The notes under the pieces were generated by a model. The model was not told where the DNA came from. It ran no database searches and saw only the letters and a program-made list of their open reading frames with translations. The position numbers were made by a program, and so were the translations under genes. 64,000 bases of DNA from contig WBZZ01006266.1 in assembly GCA_019918135.1 (NCBI GenBank), positions 124,001-188,000 on the forward strand, in the 5' to 3' direction. This DNA comes from Paulinella micropora (Eukaryota > Cercozoa > Imbricatea > Euglyphida > Paulinellidae). Shown in pieces: positions 1-10,697 of the stretch; within the stretch, counting starts at the first letter, position 1, and each line of letters starts with the position of its first letter.

Positions 1-3000
1 GAAACTCACAGACGTCGAACAGGGGCGGCAGCTTGCCTTTCCCAGCTACCAGACCTTCATTGAACACTGCCCTCCACCCCGCTGCCGCGGGCTGGAAGAC
101 AGGGGGCAGGGGGGCACGGGGGGCAGCATGCCCTCCGGCCCGCTGCCGCGGGCCGGAGGGCAGGGGGGCACGGGGGGCAGCATGCCCCCCGCGCTCGTGC
201 GCAGCCTAGCTGCCCTCATTATCCCCAAAATTACTCTGCTACTCCGTGTGCACGGGGATCTCTCCAGCAAGGTCACCTTCCACCACTCCACGGACAGCAC
301 AAGCAAAACTCGCTGCTCGTTCCTGGCCACACCGACGCGTGGCAAGCGCAGGCTCTGTCTCGTGCAAGAGGCCCGACGAAGAGCCCGCAATCAGCAGCAG
401 CAACACGGAGAAGAACACGCTCCTGCCGCCACCTCGGCGGCAGCGGATATGAACGGAAACAGTGAGCCTATTTTTCACGATAATAACCGCTGCCAAATTT
501 TTGTCAGCGCGGGCGGCGCCCTTTACTACCACTGCCTCGCGGGCTCCTGTCAGACAGACCAGCAGCACAAAAAAACGGTGTACCTTGGCAACCTGCTACA
601 CCCTGCCCAGCCCGAAGCCGAGGGCGAAGCCCACTTCGACGGGGCTCCCGAAAACCTCTGCGGGGCTAGAGAACTCACAGGGGAGGAGTTAGAGGAGATA
701 GAAAGCAAGCTCCTGCCGCACCTGCGTTCGCGCCTGTACACGCGTATTCAACAACATCTGCGCGAGCAACGGTGGCCTGCTCGGTGCTGGCAAGCGCTGG
801 AACACACACAGATTTCAAACACAAGAACAGCGCGCGGAAGAGGAGAAGACGCGCCCCCCGGCTCTGGCTCCGAATCCGCCAGCACAGAGGAAGAAGAAGA
901 AGAAGCAGAAGCAGCCTCGGAGTCAGAATCCCGGGGGCCTGCTGCACCCGAGGGCCGCTGCGAAACCTCTCATGCCAGACCACAGCTTGGCGCGCTGCAC
1001 CGCCAGGATGAATTTACAGTGCCTTGCGCGACCTGCCGTAAACGCACTTTGCGCATTGTGGTCGACCAAGCATCCCGTGCGTGGATCGATGCGTGCCCTA
1101 GGTGCAACAAAACGGCGGCACGCCGCCGCCGCGTCACAGGGGAGCGCAAAACCTCGCGTCCTAGCAGAGCAACCAGGCGCAGACGTCTGGCACTAAGCTC
1201 GAGCACAGACGAGGACGAGGACACAGAGTCCGAGGACTCTGACTCGGGGGCGCAGCCTGCTGCTACGAGTGCCCCTCTGCCCTCTTCCTCCTCCGGCCCG
1301 CAGCAGCAGGCTGAGCCCTCCGCCCAGGCTCAGTGCGCCAAGCTTTGCGCACAGACCCAGACACCTCGTTTTTTACTGCTGCTGGACGTTCACAACGGTC
1401 GCCTCCCCGGAGCCGATTTCCAACTCGACGACCCCGACAGACCGGGGGGAAGTCTCCAAATACAAAAGTACAACAAACGCTACTGTGCGCACCCCGAACT
1501 CGGTGAGCACATGCGCGCAGTCTGCATCGCTAGCGGGATGGGGACGGGGAAGACTCGGATGTTCACCGACATCTTACGGGTTGCCGCAGGCCATTCCGCG
1601 TGTGACATGAACCCGACGCTGCAGCAATCTCTTCGCGCACTGATCGCAAAGCGCAGGCAGGACAGGGGGTCGGCCGCCGAAGCACCCATTCGCATCGTTG
1701 TGATTGGTCCGCGCCGGACGTTCGACTTCCAAGTCTACCGGCGTCTGCGGGAGGAACTAGCTGCCTGCGGTATCACCTTTGAAATCTACACAGACGTCGA
1801 AGCCAGGAAACGCAAGCGACCCACGCGAGCTGGCGAGCCAGCTATAGACCCCGACTGCGTAGTTTATCAGTACGAATCGATCCACAAGCTGGCCAACGCC
1901 CAGCCATTTGACCTTGTGATCCTAGACGAGGTTGAGAGCACGCTGAGCTGCGTGACTTCGGGGTTAATGGACAGCGCTACAGCGCAGATACCGCCGACAT
2001 CGTCTTTCAGCGCTTAATTAAGGAAGCAGGACTTGTGCTACTAGCTCTGGACGCTTTCCTGACTGCGAGAGCGCGGGAGGTTCTAGCGGCCATCCTGCGG
2101 TCACCGCTCACGCAAGCGGAAGCCCTACGGGGGGCCTGCCAAGACATGTCAGCGGCATCTGAAGCAGAGATAGCTGCTGCCCTGCCTGTGTGCGTGAACG
2201 AACACTCCGAGCACAGTCTGTACAAGGCGTTCATTCATCGCAACGCCCAAAGCATCAACCGCGCACTCGACCTCATCCTACGGGAGAAGGAGCAAGGGCA
2301 GGCCGACGAACACCGCCCGGGAGCAACCTACCGCCGTCGACGCGTCCTCATTGCAGTTGGTACACAGAAACGCGGAGTCTTGCTCAAACAAGAGCTGGAA
2401 CAGAAATTTCCCAACATTCGCGTCCTTTTGTACCACCGCGGTTCCGAGAGGGCGGACGACTTCTTGTGCAGCCCCGAGCAGCTCTCCGCCGAGTGGGGGA
2501 AGATTGACGTGACGGCGTTACCTCTATTCTAACCGTAGGTCTAGACTTTGCTCGCGAATACTTTGACGCCATTTTGTTACCTTGATAATCAGCAGATCTG
2601 CGTGAGAGAATATATGCAGATGCTTGGGCGATCCCGGTATCTGCGCAAGAAGGAATGGCACCTCTGGGTCTCTCAGCCGGTCACGCCCGGCGGAAGGCGA
2701 TACGCGCCTCTCTCGCTGCAGTCCATCCAAGATTTTCAAAACTCTTCGGAGGAATGGACACTCGCTTGCCAACGAGCGCACCAAGTCGATGTGGGTTGCG
2801 CAGGGGTGCAACTCGGCCCTCCCGGCCCAGACGGAATATCTCGTTGGCTGCCTGCCTATCCCTGGGTAGCTCTTCTTGCTGCTTACAATACGCTTGAGAA
2901 AAGTCTCTCCAAGCACAGCGCTCTTACTGAGTTGCGCCGTTTTCTGGCTCTTTTGAGAACATCCAGTCTGGATGTAGACTGGTCAAAGATCCCGCTACCG

Positions 3001-4005
3001 AGGCGCAAGCCAGATTTCAGCCGCCCGGGCGACCCTCCCGTCCCTGACCAACTTGGGCTGAACCTAAAGTTGGAACGTCTGGCGTTGCGCACCGAACGCA
3101 AGCTGCAGCGGGAGGCACGCACGCGCCTCTGCTCCCTTGTCACGGTACAGCGGGAGGTTCAGCAGCTGCCGCCTCCCCCCTCCATCGAGGCAGAGGAGGA
3201 GGCGGCAATCGCCGCTCTTGTCGAGGGGGACGACGCCCGCGCGGACGAGATGGAACAGGCTGCAGAGAAGAGAGAGCGCGCCAGGCAAGAGGCCGAGAGC
3301 TACACCGAGTGGCTGCGGGGGCAGCCTGCTAACGTGCAAGCGCGCGCGCACAAGGAAGAGGCGCGGGTGAGAGCCCACGCCGCCGCATTTCCCATCTTGC
3401 CGTGCGACCCCAAAACCGTTGCACTGGCCTCCTCGGCTGACTTTGAGCGCAGAATTCTCCTGGCAAAGCTTGTGCGCAATTTCACTCACACGCAAGTGGG
3501 TGACCTCGAATGCGGGAGGGCAGGCAAGAGCTACGTTGCTCTGCTCGATCAGCACAAAATAAAGCTACCTATGATGCGTGCGACGCATGAGTTGTTGGGG
3601 GTGCTGAATCTAGATCTTGCTCTCGCTTCCGCACCTGAGGAGAACGTGCTGGACTCGCGCACATTGAACCTGCCCGGTATCACCTGTGTGTTGCGAGAGC
3701 TATATAACACGGTGGATTGTGTGCGCAAGCAATGGCAACTGCAAGGTAATACGACGCAAGTCATAAAATCTGCTGCGGGGGTGCTGAGCACAAAACAAGC
3801 TTTAGGGGCTTTGGGCACCGTCCTCCGCGTACTTCTACCTGTCAAGCTACAGATCATCAAAAACTCACAACGAGCAGACGGTAAATTTAGAACTAATGAT
3901 AAGGTCGACTACTCTTGCTACGCGCTTTTACCCGAGGAGTTTGCAGGGCAGAATGCATACCATATTGCCGATAACTGCACACTGCTACCGACGCCACCAA
4001 GGTAG
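1..4005 (+). pseudogene. Primase zinc segment plus UL9-like (origin-binding type) SF2 helicase, C-terminal part
   Basis: The gene enters the window already open, so its start lies upstream. Seen in order: a Cys/His segment (YHCLAGSC, about 530-550) like the zinc-binding tail of herpesvirus UL52-type primases; an acidic Ser/Glu-rich linker (about 880-1290) holding a second CxxC pair (CATC...CPRC); a Walker A GMGTGKT (about 1535-1555); a DExx-type LVILDEVES (about 1915-1940); and a helicase motif VI QMLGRSR (about 2617-2637). Fusion of an archaeo-eukaryotic primase to a UL9-like helicase is known from African swine fever virus and mimivirus, so the primase core is expected just outside the window. 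The product would unwind or bind replication origins. As it stands the gene is broken, about two or three times. The 5' part also carries a roughly 55-bp duplication rich in G runs (about 75-185). AATTAAA-type A/T-rich sequence follows the end. The helicase call is firm; the primase fusion is inferred. Confidence 0.75.
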
Positions 4006-4196
4006 GAAAGGAAGAAGGAAGAACTTGGCGCGCATAGGAGGAGAGGGAACTGATTGCCAATGTTTTTGCTTTATCCCAAAAAAACCCAGTTTTAGTCATA
4101 TATAATCATTAAATATTAATGTATGAAACTCCTCCGGTTAAAGAATACCTTTGTAACGTTTTATAGCAATACATAAACAAAGTCTCGGTCACGAAC

Positions 4197-4256
4197 ATTC
4201 GTATTCTTATGTATATAGACTTGGCCGGTTTTCGCTCCATTTTCACGGGGAAATGC
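4197..4256. repeat. Direct repeat, copy 1, in a gene-free stretch
   Basis: About 60 bp beginning attcgtattcttatgtata recurs at 4416-4476 with a few changes. Both copies end in a segment reading ttttcacggg. The whole stretch 4006-4522 shows no convincing gene; it holds this repeat pair, two CCGTATCAGT-type short repeats and G tracts. The A/T-rich start of each copy could be a promoter-like leader, but no gene starts just after either copy. Confidence 0.7.
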
Positions 4257-4415
4257 CCCCCCCCAGCCCACCTCCCCACCGCAGCCCAGTGTTTTGGGGG
4301 GGGGGGTGCTTACCCTGCCACCGCAGACCACTTTTTGGGGGTGTGTGGGTGGCGCCCTAACTCCACTGCCTTTTTGCTCCGTATCAGTCTGGGGGGAAAT
4401 CTAAGTTTTAGGAAT

Positions 4416-4476
4416 ATTCGTATTCTTATGTATATATACTTGGTTGTTTTTCGCTCCATTTTCACGGGAAAATGCC
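4416..4476. repeat. Direct repeat, copy 2
   Basis: Second copy of the 60-bp repeat seen at 4197-4256, in the same orientation and about 220 bp downstream. It has a run of T in place of part of the first copy. Function unknown. Confidence 0.7.
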
Positions 4477-4522
4477 TGTGTACTGCCTTTTTGTCCGGAC
4501 GGACCGGCCGGTGTGCGGCTGC

Positions 4523-5298
4523 CTATATGCACCGTATCAGTGCCTGGGGGCTTGTTAGAACTTCTAAAAAAACTGAATACTCCAATCCCTTTAGTAAGAG
4601 ACTTGCAGGCGCGCCTCTTAGCGTTTTCACCGGAGATGTCTGTTTTAATATTCTCCCGCCGCAAACGGGGCTGGAGCAGTTGCGGCGGGGGTAAGAAAGG
4701 GAGGGGGCACGGAAGGTGATCGCGCAAAGCCCTATGCTATCGTGGGGCAAAGCGCGCGCAAGAGGCAAAAGGCTTTCTCCACGTTCGTTAAGCACCGTCA
4801 CGTCGGGCCTCATTTGGGCCTCTTGAGCTTTCAGTCCGAAGCGCCCACGAGCTAGCGCTCCCAACGCCTTCTCCAACAGAACACTGCATTTGTCGAAGCT
4901 CCGTTGCTGGCTTTGCGCGCAGGCAAGAGCACGTCGGCACCCTGCCCACGAGAAAGACAGCTTGGACAGCTTGGCCTGGATGAAGGCCAAGCTGTAGAGA
5001 TGTGCGAGCCCCTTCCAGTCATGAGCTTGGACGTCTTTTTCGAAGTGTGTAAAGTAGTTTGTGCCCATCTGTCCTTCGGCAGGTTGGCTCACTAGAACCA
5101 ACCGCCTTTGGCACTGCGGGCACTCAAGCTTGTCGTGCCAAAGCTCTTGCCTGCGCGCAATGCCTCCCGTGCCGTCACGAGCCTGTCGGCTTCTTTGTTA
5201 TCTGTGATAAGACGCGCGAGCGGTAACACGCTCCCGTGCGCATCACACACGGGAAACAGCTCGGGAGCTTCGACCGTTAGAAACCGGCGCAGATCCAT
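4523..5298 (-). pseudogene. Unknown protein with a CPQC zinc-knuckle-like pair
   Basis: A minus-strand gene most likely starts at the ATG at 5298 (MDLRRFLTVEAPELFPVCD). The first part is charged and ends near GKSFG. A second part in another frame has CPQC near 5118, followed by an aromatic and His-containing stretch (TNYFTHFEKDVQAHDWKGL) and a basic Ala/Leu-rich region. The gene is broken, about once. CPQC and GKSF are the only motif-like features, and no family is recognised. Upstream is a G/C-homopolymer-rich leader (5330-5425). The true 3' limit is unclear because the tail runs into low-complexity sequence. Confidence 0.4.
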
Positions 5299-5646
5299 CC
5301 CCCTTGTTTTGGCTCTCTTTCTTTTGTGTGTGTATGGGGGGGGGGTAGATGTGCTGCCCGCCCCCTTTTTTCGAGGGGGTGCCTCCCCCCCCCCCCACAC
5401 TTCCCACTCCCCCCCCCCTCCCTTATTTGTTGAGGTGCAAGTTGCACCTAAAAAACGGCTGTCCAAGATCTGTGGGCCAGGAGCATGGACAGCCGCGCGG
5501 TGCGACACTTTATCCGCCAATACGGTCACCATGACGCGGTGGCAATTTTCTACAAGCACTGCGCCTGCACAGATCACTCTGCAGTTTGCAGGCGCTGGTT
5601 CGATCTGGTAAACTATATTTGTCTAGCTTTTTTGTTTCAGAATTTC

Positions 5647-5690
5647 TTTCTGCACGTCGTCCGGCCCCACATCTGTTCGACGTGCAGAAA
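5647..5690. repeat. Perfect 13-bp inverted repeat (hairpin 1)
   Basis: Arm tttctgcacgtcg at 5647-5659 pairs exactly with cgacgtgcagaaa at 5678-5690 across an 18-nt loop. It sits in an intergenic stretch directly before a second hairpin and shares the ttctgca core with it. It could be a regulatory or replication signal, or a transcript 3' end. Confidence 0.8.
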
Positions 5691-5710
5691 AAAAAATATT
5701 TGCAGATTGT

Positions 5711-5770
5711 CGATGTGTTTCTGCAATCGGTACACGCGCGCACCCCGCTGCCGATTGCAGAAACATATCG
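5711..5770. repeat. 20-bp inverted repeat (hairpin 2), one mismatch
   Basis: Arm cgatgtgtttctgcaatcgg at 5711-5730 pairs with 5751-5770 at 19 of 20 positions, with a 20-nt loop. It starts 20 bp after hairpin 1 and reuses the same ttctgca core. A tandem pair of related hairpins is unlikely to arise by chance. Confidence 0.8.
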
Positions 5771-6145
5771 AGAAGGGCCCCCAAGGCGAAAGCGCAGCGA
5801 GCTCTTTGTCAAGCTTTTGGCTTGTGCGCCACACACGCAATTTGTCGTAAAATGAACCGGCTGGCGCACTCTTATGTGAAAAGGGAGGGGGGGTGGGAAG
5901 GGCGGGAGGGTTGGGAGCGCTACCTTACCACCCTCTCCCCTGCCTTTCCCTGCTCCCTCTACCCCCCCTTCCCCCCCCGCTCCTCCCTCCTGCTAGTCAC
6001 TCAATCCGATCTGGTAGACTATATTTGCCTAACTTTGGGTAAAGAAGTTTTTTTTGTGCAATTTCCCGGGCTCAGGGGGGCTCAGGTGGAGGGAAGAAAA
6101 AAAAAGAGGGGGTGGGGGAGGCGCCCCCCCACCCCCTTCCCTTCG

Positions 6146-6181
<36 letters not shown>

Positions 6182-6332
6182 TTCCCCCGTTCGGCCACGT
6201 AGCAGCCCGCCAAGATTTCGAACGCACATGAGGAGGCGCTGGCCTTGTTCGGAGAGCAGTGAAGCTCCTGTCACCGTATATCCCCGATGGAAAAAGTGAC
6301 GTTTCGGCTTTTGCGGGAGCCTTTGCTAAAAC

Positions 6333-6434
6333 TTTAGCTTGTGCTAAATTTTTAGCTCTGCTCCGCCGAGTTTAGCTTGTGCTAAATTTTTAGCTCTGCT
6401 CCGCCGAATTTAGCTTGTGCTAAATTTTTAGCTA
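6333..6434. repeat. 38-bp tandem repeat, about 2.6 copies
   Basis: Two full units (6333-6370 and 6371-6408) and a partial third start tttagcttgtgctaaattt and differ by one base. The internal word gctaaa and its complement tttagc make each unit partly palindromic. Related agc/gct-rich words recur to about 6710. The unit lies upstream of the Sel1-repeat gene. Confidence 0.8.
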
Positions 6435-7090
6435 AATCTAGAATCCTGCCACCCTATATCCCCGGTACGGAACGACACCAGTACCTTGGACGAACACACG
6501 TGCGATTTGTCGCAAAATGGACCGGTCGCTCCGCTCTGTGGAGGGCGAAGTTCTGCGCGTTTTTCCCGCAAAAAACGTGCCGGCTTTTGCGGGAGCTTTT
6601 TGCTAAACTCTGCGGGGGCTCTGCTAATTTTTAGCACTGCTAATTTTAGCACGTGTTAAAATTTTTTGCGCTGCTAAACTCGGCGGAGCTCTTGCTAATT
6701 TTTAGCTCAAATCTAGAATCCCGCCACCTTATATCCCCGGTACAAACGACACCAGTGCCTGGTGCGGCGAACACGTGCAAATTGTCGCAAAAATGAAAAC
6801 GGTCGGGCGGGCGAAGCCCGCCGACCGTTTTAATAAAAAAGCCTTTTTTTTCCACTACCATTGCACACCGGAAGAAGCGGGGGGGGGGGGGGGTGTTGCC
6901 CCCCCCCATTCGCAGCCCCCCGCGCTCTCACGTACACCTCTCCCCCCCCCCTCTCCTCCTCCCTTTCTCTCCCCCCCTCCTCCCCCCCCCCCCCAACATT
7001 TTGTATTGCGAAATGTCTGCACCGCGAAATGTCTGCTTAAAAAAAAAAAGAAATTCTGCTCCCGCCCAAGCCCACAGACCATTGGCGACG

Positions 7091-7887
7091 ATGGCTACCT
7101 CGGATGGCACGCGGGCTGAAGCCCAGCGCTGGCTACGAGCGGCGCTCGAGTGTCAGGGCGTGCAGGAGCCCGCACTAAGCGCGAACCGGACCTGGCGCTG
7201 CTCTTGCGGGACCTTTTGCGGCAGCTGCACCCCTTGCAGCCCCTCCAATCTGCGCCAGCTGGCGCAGAGGTCCCGCAGGAGCAGGTCCCTGCCAACGTTC
7301 AGACCCTGGTCCCAAGCCTACCTGCCTGGGGCGTAGCCCAGGCAGGCTCCTGGTACAAGGTCGCTAAATGCTACGCCCTGAGCAGGGGCGTGTTTAAAAA
7401 CATGGTCGAGGCGTTTAAGTGGTATACGAAAGCGGCAGAGCAAGGCCATGTCGCAGCGCAGCCTTGCCGGTTGCTACAAGAGTGGCACGGGCGTGCCCAG
7501 GGACGGGGCTAAGGCTGTCGGTTGGTTGAGCAGGGGGCGGTTGAGCAGGGGGATGCTTACGCACACTACAATCTTGCTGAATGCTACGCCCGGGGCACAG
7601 GCGTGCCCAGGGACAAGGCCAAGGCTTTTGAGTTGTATACAAGCGCGGCCGATCGGGGCTGCAGCATTGCCTGGACGCGTTCGAGCCTGGGGCGGAGGAG
7701 GGCGGCAGCTCTGCGCAGTACGATCTCGCTGAATCCTACAACAATTGCACGGAAGCCGGTGAAGTCAAAGCAGTCGAGTGGTATACAAAAGCAGCAGAGC
7801 AAGGCCAAGGCAATCGGATGGTACCGCCAAGCCGCCGAGCAAGGGGACCCCGGTGCACAATTTAATTTGTGCACCGGGCTATGCTAG
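7091..7887 (+). pseudogene. Sel1-like (TPR-type) repeat protein
   Basis: The likely start is the ATG at 7091 (MATSDGTRAEAQRWLRAAL). From about 7340 the reading carries repeated Sel1-like units: AFKWYTKAAEQGHVAAQ, then CYARGTGVPRDKAKAFELYT, then IGWYRQAAEQGDPGAQFNL. Sel1 repeats form alpha-solenoids for protein-protein contacts, for example in ER-associated degradation adaptors and in many giant-virus and amoeba-associated bacterial proteins. Three or four units can be seen. The gene is broken several times as it stands. It contains three strong perfect inverted repeats (7249-7268, 7321-7346, 7849-7878). The upstream leader has long G/C tracts and a poly(A) run at about 7038. Confidence 0.7.
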
Positions 7888-8007
7888 CGGTACGGGGGTC
7901 GAGCAGGACGACGCCCAAGCGGCTGAGTGAGGGGGGGGGGGCACCCCCCCCTTTTTTTTCTCAGGGGGACGGAGTTTTCCCGAGCTCTCTTATTTTTTTC
8001 CTGTGGC

Positions 8008-8964
8008 ATGTCGGACCACCTTGATGGCAGGTTCTCCGTGAGCATCTTTGGTAGCATCACAGCAGACCCCCTGCTAGGCTTGATCGAAGTGTCTCGTGCG
8101 CTGAATTACGTCCAGAACTGCGGCCTCAAAAGCGCGCGGCAAAAGATCCAGAGTGCCAAGCGTAGGTTTGGTGACGTGGTCTTTACTCGGATCAAATTTA
8201 AGGGCACTCCGCTGGCCAGTCTCGCTTGTGGCCAGGACTCCTTAGCTAGATTGTTTGATCGATTGGAGATAAAAGGACCAGCAGCAGAGGAATTGCTCAA
8301 GGAGTTTAAGCGCATCTGCAGCGATCCCTCTCTACCGCTCCCTGCGGTTTATCACATGATTCCGGGCTCGAATGTCACAGCCGAGCCAGAAGAAGACAAG
8401 GGCGAGCGCTCTGCGCAGCCGCCGGAGCCTAGCGACGAAACAACGGATGAGGAGGACGAGGACAGCGACAAAGAAGAAGAAGGAAAAGAAGAAAAGGGAA
8501 ACGGAAAAGCGGTTGCGTCACTATCGTCGTCGGCCGCGGCCCCTGAGTGCAGCCAACGCCCCAGAAAGAAGCAAAGGAGAGAACTAGGCCCTGCTGGAAG
8601 AGGTGAGATTGCAAAGAGCTTCCGGGAACGGAAAGAGCGTCTGTCCCAAATGGCAGAATCCATCCACCAAATGACAAGGCTCGAGAAACAACTAGACATC
8701 GCGCTGGAAACTTTGCGCTCATTCAGCCCCACCTCTGAGTTCCGCGCGGATGCCGTGGAGCTGTTCTTAGACAAGGTCTTCTTGGAGTTGGGAGACGAGG
8801 CCAGGCCGGGGGGCCTCCGCGCCGGGGGGCAAAACCCCCGCGCCCCCCCTTCCGAGGAGCATGACCCCGCGGCCCCCCTTCCAGAGAGCCTACCCCCGGG
8901 AGGCTTGCCCTCGGAAGGGGGGGCACGGGGGGCCTGCCCCCCGGTGCCAGTGGGCCTGGCTTGA
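8008..8964 (+). CDS. Unknown nuclear-type protein with acidic and basic tracts
   Basis: The ATG at 8008 (MSDHLDGRFSVSIFGSITAD) is chosen because the 27 codons before it are translated G/C homopolymer; the product is 318 residues. Residues 1-115 look globular (ADPLLGLIEVSRALNY, then RRFGDVVFTRIKFKGTPLA) and faintly recall the N-terminal DNA-binding domains of viral BRO/MSV199-type proteins, but I cannot confirm this. Residues about 130-175 are very acidic (EEDEDSDKEEEGKEEKGNG). A likely nuclear localisation signal RPRKKQRRE follows, then a helical segment, then a Pro/Gly-rich tail. AATAAA at 9013-9018 follows the stop by about 50 bp. Confidence 0.7.
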   Translation: MSDHLDGRFSVSIFGSITADPLLGLIEVSRALNYVQNCGLKSARQKIQSAKRRFGDVVFTRIKFKGTPLASLACGQDSLARLFDRLEIKGPAAEELLKEFKRICSDPSLPLPAVYHMIPGSNVTAEPEEDKGERSAQPPEPSDETTDEEDEDSDKEEEGKEEKGNGKAVASLSSSAAAPECSQRPRKKQRRELGPAGRGEIAKSFRERKERLSQMAESIHQMTRLEKQLDIALETLRSFSPTSEFRADAVELFLDKVFLELGDEARPGGLRAGGQNPRAPPSEEHDPAAPLPESLPPGGLPSEGGARGACPPVPVGLA

Positions 8965-9012
8965 GTGGCGGCGGTGCCCTGCGGGGGCCAGGATGTTTTT
9001 GTTGCGCTTTTT

Positions 9013-9018
9013 AATAAA
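9013..9018 (+). terminator. AATAAA polyadenylation signal
   Basis: AATAAA about 50 bp after the stop at 8964, within ttttaataaaacg. It lies between this gene and the convergent thymidylate-kinase-like remnant. Confidence 0.55.
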
Positions 9019-9030
9019 ACGTTTTTGTAC

Positions 9031-9366
9031 TCAAGTTTGAAACCCCGCAGAGGCAAGCTGGCCCCCGCGCCTGCGGGAATTCATTTTTTGCATTAATATT
9101 ACAAGATCTATTGTATTACAAAATCGTCGCCCGCGTAGCCCACGATCATCCGTACCAGCTCTGGCGGCTGCGCAGAGCCATTCACGCACGATGGCGGCGA
9201 AGAGCAAGTGGATAGCATGATCATCGATCTGAGCCTTGCAAGTTAGGTAAGCGTCGATGATTTTCCCAATCCGGGTGCCTCGGTCGGGGAAACTACGTAT
9301 TTCGTGGGGGTTTCCATCCTCTCCCTGGCCTAACAGGTTAGGCGGGGGAAGGGGCCAATCGCTCAA
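9031..9366 (-). pseudogene. Thymidylate kinase-like remnant (dTMP kinase middle part)
   Basis: The translated stretch includes FPDRGTRIGKIIDAYL, then DDHAIHLLFAA. These closely match the conserved middle of eukaryotic and poxvirus thymidylate kinases (FPxRxTxIGK, then a Leu-rich spacer, then DxxxHLLFSANRWE). The family phosphorylates dTMP to dTDP for nucleotide supply, and viral copies are known in poxviruses and African swine fever virus. Family members are about 200-230 residues, so only part of one is represented. There is no ATG in a sensible place and the element looks like a remnant. It is flanked by two unknown genes and is not near other nucleotide-metabolism genes. Confidence 0.55.
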
Positions 9367-9395
9367 GTACCCAAGCTTTAATTAAAAATACAAGT

Positions 9396-10491
9396 CTATT
9401 CGTTGCGCGTACACACAGCCGGGCCCGGAATTCTAAGCTCCTTTCTTTCAGAGCGGAGGGCGATATCGGCGAGGGTGTGGAGCGCTGAAGTAGGCTCTGA
9501 ACGTCGTGGCTGCCGTTGCGAAGTAGGCTCTGAACGTCGTGGCTGCCGTTGCGTCTGCTGTTCTGAGCGCCTTGCTAGCTCTTGTAAGCGTCCTTTGAGG
9601 CCCTCCAGTTCCATTTGCTTTCTTTGAAGTTTATCCCGTCTAATAGGCATCGCATGACTTTTTGGAAACCTGTCTACGTGGTCAACAAACAACTGCAAGC
9701 ATATTGTACAACAATTCTTCACTTCCAGTTCAAGCCTTGACTTCTTTGCTCCGGTACAGTCTGTTATAATGCTTTTCAACTTAAGAAACAGAGTATTCCA
9801 TTCAGCCCAGAACTGTTGCCGCGCCGTGGTAAGCCCCGGTACGGCTTGCCACCACCGTTGCCACTCATCCTCCCATTCGATCCGAGTTCGGTCCAAAGCT
9901 TCCGTACGCTTAATTTCTCTGGTCATAGCAGATTCGTTTCGATCTCTTTTGCTTAAGCGTTTTTCTTGTGCTTTCACGACGTCCATCTTCATTATGTCAA
10001 ACATTGCCTGTGGTGACCGGGCCTCCTCCCTTTGTGTTCCCAAACTGTCGTATTCTCTTTGTAGCTGCTCGACGACACTTGATAAAGCAACGTACGTCGT
10101 GCGCGCCAAAGCTGGGATAAGCCCGCACTAATTCTTTTATTTCGTCGACACTGCAAAACCGAAACATGTCGGGGTTGCTGGGGTGCTGTTGTATGAAGGC
10201 GCTCTCGTACAAAAACCTTGCCTTGGGCTGGCCTGTGCTAAAGTAGCTTCCGCAGGCGCCGCCTGCGAGTGGTGGTACGCTGAGATATCGTGCGGCACGG
10301 AACAGGAAACCGTCGTATCCTCGTGTCCCAGCTTTGCTCTGGCACAGGTCGTCGTACCACCACTCGCCGACAATGGTCAGTGCTTCGCTAAGTACAAGAT
10401 TAGGAGATTCTAGCATCTTGTCCATGTGTACACGTAGCTTGTCCCAGAGCACTAGGAAATAGCTCGGCGCGGCTGTGGCGACTGCTGCCAA
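9396..10491 (-). pseudogene. Unknown protein with charged coiled-coil C-terminal half
   Basis: A minus-strand gene read in two overlapping frames, so it appears broken about once. The N-terminal part (SYFLVLWDKLRVHMDKMLES, then GEWWYDDLCQSKAGTRGYDG, then YLSVPPLAGG) is globular. The C-terminal part is long, helical and charged (EYDSLGTQREEARS, KRTEALDRTRIEWEDEWQRW) and ends in a tandemly repeated SQRQPRRSEPTS. No ATG is visible at the front. About 60 bp further upstream (about 10560-10590) the minus strand reads ctaatcttccctcccccctt followed by gcag, a good match to a branch point, pyrimidine tract and 3' splice site, so a short first exon may exist. No family recognised. Confidence 0.5.
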
Positions 10492-10697
10492 GTCGTCGGG
10501 CGTTGCAGCAGGCTCCGGCAGAGCTAGAGCTTGCTGTTGCGTATCAGTCCGACGTCCGCGACCAACTGCAAGGGGGGAGGGAAGATTAGTTTTGTGTCAA
10601 GTTTGGTGGCAGTTTCTCAAAAACTTTTAATTAAAAAAAATCATTTTTTTAAATACTGTTTACTGCAGTGGAAATAAGAGTCCCTAACAGTCAGGTG

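Larger units (their letters stand above)
5580..6840. repeat. Intergenic zone of dispersed and tandem repeats
   Basis: No gene is supported here. The zone contains a repeated segment of about 28 bp (cgatctggtaaactatattt near 5600 and a close copy near 6008). It has three copies of a leader-like motif around ttgtcgcaaaatg (about 5838-5860, 6500-6525, 6776-6800) and two copies of a block containing ctatatccccggtac (about 6432-6470 and 6709-6742). A CT dinucleotide tract lies near 6150-6180. A strong GC hairpin at about 6799-6832 reads cggtcgggcgggc, a short loop, then its complement. The leader-like copies suggest decayed or duplicated promoters. Confidence 0.6.

Noticed and set aside
4209-4694. 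161-codon open frame on the plus strand
   Set aside because: It runs across both copies of a direct repeat and through G/C homopolymers, and its amino-acid mix is not protein-like.
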